A stretch of DNA of 61,255 nt, taken from positions 1 through 61,255 of the forward strand of contig CALWWW010000013.1 of assembly GCA_944385365.1 (NCBI GenBank). Direction: 5' to 3'. Within the stretch, counting starts at the first letter, position 1. The number at the start of each line of letters is the position of its first letter. The notes beneath the pieces were generated by a model that saw only the letters and a program-made list of their open reading frames with translations, was not told where the DNA came from and made no database searches. Shown one piece after another: positions 61,034-61,255 of the stretch. The translations under genes and the position numbers were made by a program. This DNA is from an uncultured Oscillospiraceae bacterium. GTDB taxonomy: Bacteria > Bacillota > Clostridia > Oscillospirales > Oscillospiraceae.

Positions 61034-61255
61034 AGTATTTCATACTATAAATGAGCAAAACTGTCAAAATGCACAAAGTTATGCCACGGTTTTGCATGAG
61101 CAGGTCAAAGGGGACATGATTTGCCCCACACTGATACAGGAAGGCAATGCGCTCCATTTGAATTTGCTTTTGGATGTGGGGCAACCCAGAGAATTTTGTG
61201 TAAATAGAAATCCATTTTGTCAAGAAACAGCTTCAGAAACCGTGTTTTGCGGTGC
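61034..61255 (+). other. Unrecognised AT-rich tail with an open fragment
   Basis: After the GNAT stop a frame without a start (for example QSYATVLHEQVKGDMICPTL, about 61073-61132, continuing LIQEGNALHLNLLLDVG) stays open to the window edge. It looks like the inner part of a protein but was not recognised. It is AT-rich like the preceding kilobase and is probably part of the same insertion. Confidence 0.3.

Noticed and set aside
1-61255. CRISPR array, tRNA or rRNA genes
   Set aside because: No regularly spaced direct repeats and no tRNA or rRNA signatures were recognised on either strand; rnpB is the only stable RNA gene found.

Overview
This window is a compact, GC-rich stretch of a spore-forming anaerobic Firmicute. 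The best fit is a Clostridia of the Oscillospiraceae/Ruminococcaceae type. The evidence is sigG, the germination protease gpr, a SPOCS-LysM spore protein and ylmC (sporulation); a ferredoxin-type [FeFe] hydrogenase (anaerobic metabolism); cdaA/cdaR, prkC/prpC, remA and yloUV in Firmicutes order; and A-type RNase P RNA. Species cannot be fixed from sequence alone. No tRNA, rRNA operon, CRISPR array, prophage or intact transposon is visible.

Left part (1-24.5 kb, mostly minus strand). It begins with lysS-greA, then a cell-division/wall block: a PucR-type regulator, ftsE, ftsX, a coiled-coil M23 hydrolase and an S41 protease. Next come single genes: a pseudouridine synthase, DUF4830, SLOG and NUDIX proteins, an FMN riboswitch with the riboflavin transporter ribU, ogt, putP and a TetR regulator. 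Translation and spore genes follow: yebC, trmK-nif3, a DUF1858 protein, rpsB-tsf, sigG and ylmC. The arginine operon argC-argJ-argB-argD closes this part, behind a promoter overlapped by two ArgR-like boxes.

Middle (24.5-36.7 kb). pyrG and gpr are on minus. rpsT, recG, gpmI and yloU-yloV are on plus. An HtrA protease and an [FeFe] hydrogenase are on minus.

Right part (36.7-59.7 kb). A long minus-strand block closely follows Bacillus gene order: cdaA-cdaR, yicC-remA-gmk-rpoZ-priA-def-fmt-rsmB-rlmN-prpC-prkC-rsgA-thiN. It lacks coaBC and rpe and is followed by a 47-residue membrane peptide and the SPOCS-LysM protein. Upstream of cdaA lie a DUF3343/cysteine-desulfurase pair and, on plus, a lysine riboswitch controlling an NhaC-type transporter with an unusual eight-cysteine zinc-finger-like insert. 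murD-ispD-ispF and the divergent rnpB end the core chromosome.

The last kilobase (about 60.2-61.26 kb) is markedly AT-rich. It holds a broken IS4-like transposase start, a GNAT acetyltransferase and unrecognised fragments, and looks like a recently acquired, degraded insertion.

Most genes are housekeeping. The features most worth follow-up are the Cys-rich lysine-riboswitch transporter, the small ORF whose ribosome-binding site lies inside a terminator stem, the terminator at the very start of the murD transcript, and the DUF3343/desulfurase pair.
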